Both the position numbers and the translations under genes were made by a program. The notes under the pieces were generated by a model that did no database searches, had not been told where the DNA came from, and was given only the letters and a program-made list of their open reading frames with translations. DNA of 7,382 bases. Source: Betaproteobacteria bacterium. GTDB lineage: Bacteria; Pseudomonadota; Gammaproteobacteria; Burkholderiales; SG8-39. Below are positions 6,429 to 7,382 of this stretch, piece after piece. Within the stretch, counting starts at the first letter, position 1, and every line of letters begins with the position of its first letter. The stretch is from NCBI GenBank assembly GCA_005882235.1, contig VBCT01000080.1, positions 1 to 7,382 of the forward strand. The letters run 5' to 3'.

Positions 6429-7060
6429 CGCCGGAATTCTCCGGTCCTGAGGAACGCGGCCGTCTGGCGCGCGATACGTGGGGAAACCAGCATCAAGGTG
6501 TGGCCGACCGGGAGTGCGATGTGATCGCGCAGGGCGGGAAATTTCGTCTCGTCGAGGCAGACGACTCCGTCGTTGGGCTTCGGCAGCCGCGTCACCATGC
6601 GACCCAGGCCGAACGCGACGGTGCCGGCGATCGCTCCGACTTCGAAACGGCGATCGACGGAGACATCCACCGGCTCGCGCCACACCCCGAGGCTTGCCCC
6701 CAGCAGCAGCTCGCCGCCCGCGCTCTGCGCAAGGTCTGCCGCAGCACGGCAGCCCGCGACGGGCGAACCGAGCAGCACGGCGCGCCGGACGCGCGGGTCC
6801 GCGCCGCGCTGCAGGTAGCGCAGCACGATGACCCCGCCCAGGCTGTGGCCGACCAGGTGCAGGCGCGGCGCCTCGAGGGCGGCAATTCTCTCGGCCACGC
6901 GGGCAAGATGCTCCGCGAGCGTGCCTCGCATGGTGCGATAGCTCAGGGTTTGCACCGCGAAACCTTCCCGCTGCAGCGCCAGAGCGAGATAGCTCATGAC
7001 CCAGCGGTTCATCCACGCCCCGTGCAGCAGCAGCACGGCGTCTTCGGGAGATGCGCTCAC
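6425..7060 (-). CDS. Small alpha/beta hydrolase (lipase/esterase-like)
   Basis: A 211-residue serine hydrolase of the alpha/beta fold, probably cytosolic as no signal peptide is visible. It has the oxyanion motif LLLHGAWMN (10-18), the nucleophile elbow GHSLGG with Ser73, a probable acid Asp164 in KPNDGVV and the catalytic His187 in LPVGHTLML, so the full triad is present. The cap domain is minimal, the arrangement of small lipase-like enzymes (COG1075 type); the substrate cannot be told. The first codon is GTG, 13 residues before the HG motif; GAAGGG about 14 bases upstream is a poor ribosome site, so translation may depend on the gene before it, which ends 28 bases away. The stop overlaps the aminopeptidase start by four bases, so the two are very likely made together and may act on related substrates. 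Confidence 0.88.
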   Translation of the reverse strand: MSASPEDAVLLLHGAWMNRWVMSYLALALQREGFAVQTLSYRTMRGTLAEHLARVAERIAALEAPRLHLVGHSLGGVIVLRYLQRGADPRVRRAVLLGSPVAGCRAAADLAQSAGGELLLGASLGVWREPVDVSVDRRFEVGAIAGTVAFGLGRMVTRLPKPNDGVVCLDETKFPALRDHIALPVGHTLMLVSPRIARQTAAFLRTGEFRR

Positions 7061-7088
7061 CGCGGCGCGCGCGCCCTTCGTTGAGGGT

Positions 7089-7382
7089 TCACTGCGAAGC
7101 GCGCTGGAACTCGTAGCGAAGAGTCACCGAGTGTTTGCCGGCGTTGGTCCACACGAGGCAATGATCGGCGGATCTCTTGGGCATGAAGCTGCCGGACGCG
7201 CTTTCCGTACCGTCGCGCTTGAGATCGATGACTTCTCTTTCCTCCTGGTGCGAGACCTTGAAGTTCAACGGCCCGTCGGCTCGAAACTTGTAATGCAGCC
7301 GCTGCCTGTTGTTCAGTGAAAGGCATTCCTTCTGCGCTTCCGAAGCCACCAGCGTTTTGGTCACGACCCTGGCGGGTGAGCT
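7089..7382 (-). CDS. C-terminal part of an unrecognised beta-rich protein, possibly GOLD-like; 5' end outside the window
   Basis: The last 98 or so residues of a protein whose frame runs out of the right edge (Ser-Ser-Pro-Ala-Arg-Val precedes the GTG at 7364, which is probably an internal Val). The visible part has a Cys-Leu-Ser-Leu start, alternating hydrophobic residues (LHYKFRADGPLNFKV), a charged turn (HQEEREVIDLKRDG), then DHCLVWTNAGKHSVTLRYEF at the end. The pattern suggests a small beta sandwich with a pair of cysteines that might form a disulfide, and recalls GOLD-domain proteins, but I cannot confirm this. Any signal peptide would lie outside the window. It ends 28 bases before the hydrolase gene on the same strand and probably begins or belongs to that operon. 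The function is unknown. Confidence 0.65.
   Translation of the reverse strand, partial: SSPARVVTKTLVASEAQKECLSLNNRQRLHYKFRADGPLNFKVSHQEEREVIDLKRDGTESASGSFMPKRSADHCLVWTNAGKHSVTLRYEFQRASQ

Noticed and set aside
6429..7016. N-terminal extension of the aminopeptidase frame
   Set aside because: It lies out of frame over the hydrolase gene, is mostly Arg/Ala/Gly/Pro, and would bury the lipoprotein signal that starts at 6428.
6266..7084. 272-codon + strand frame opposite the hydrolase and aminopeptidase genes
   Set aside because: Shadow frame without motifs; the - strand holds two recognisable enzymes here.

Overview
The window is GC-rich, gene-dense bacterial chromosome, most likely from a betaproteobacterium or a close relative. 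The grounds are the strong G/C bias at third codon positions, extended -10 promoters of the TGnTATAGT type, and a gene set of CHASE/GGDEF protein, O-acetylhomoserine sulfhydrylase, lid-less gamma-glutamyltransferase-like enzyme and predicted aminopeptidase lipoprotein (COG4324 type). I saw no mobile element, CRISPR array, tRNA or rRNA. Genes are packed closely and no gene-free stretch exceeds about 110 bases.

Left part, + strand: the C-terminal part of a membrane diguanylate cyclase, cut by the window edge, is followed after 68 bases with its own promoter-like site by metY. Fifteen bases later comes a Ntn-hydrolase of the gamma-glutamyltransferase superfamily, probably in the same transcript. 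Its autoprocessing threonine and oxyanion glycines are present, but several residues that hold the glutamyl group in E. coli GGT are replaced.

Middle: a small unknown lipoprotein gene on the - strand ends inside the 3' end of the GGT-like gene. It is divergent from a Rid-family gene on the + strand, and the roughly 110-base spacer holds candidate promoters, a 13-base inverted repeat and a 7-base tandem repeat. The Rid protein lacks the archetypal RidA arginine and has a very basic tail. It is followed by a glutathione S-transferase gene that is broken: about 29 bases appear to be missing near codon 32, changing the frame.

Right part, - strand, read right to left: the C-terminal end of an unrecognised, possibly GOLD-like beta-rich protein (cut by the edge), a small alpha/beta hydrolase with a GTG start, and a zinc-metallopeptidase lipoprotein joined to the hydrolase by an ATGA overlap. 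The peptidase and the broken GST gene converge and share the palindrome CTAG as overlapping stop codons.

No single new system stands out. The best leads are the damaged GST gene, the unusual active-site pocket of the GGT-like enzyme beside metY, the arginine-less Rid protein with a basic tail, and the little-studied hydrolase/aminopeptidase unit.
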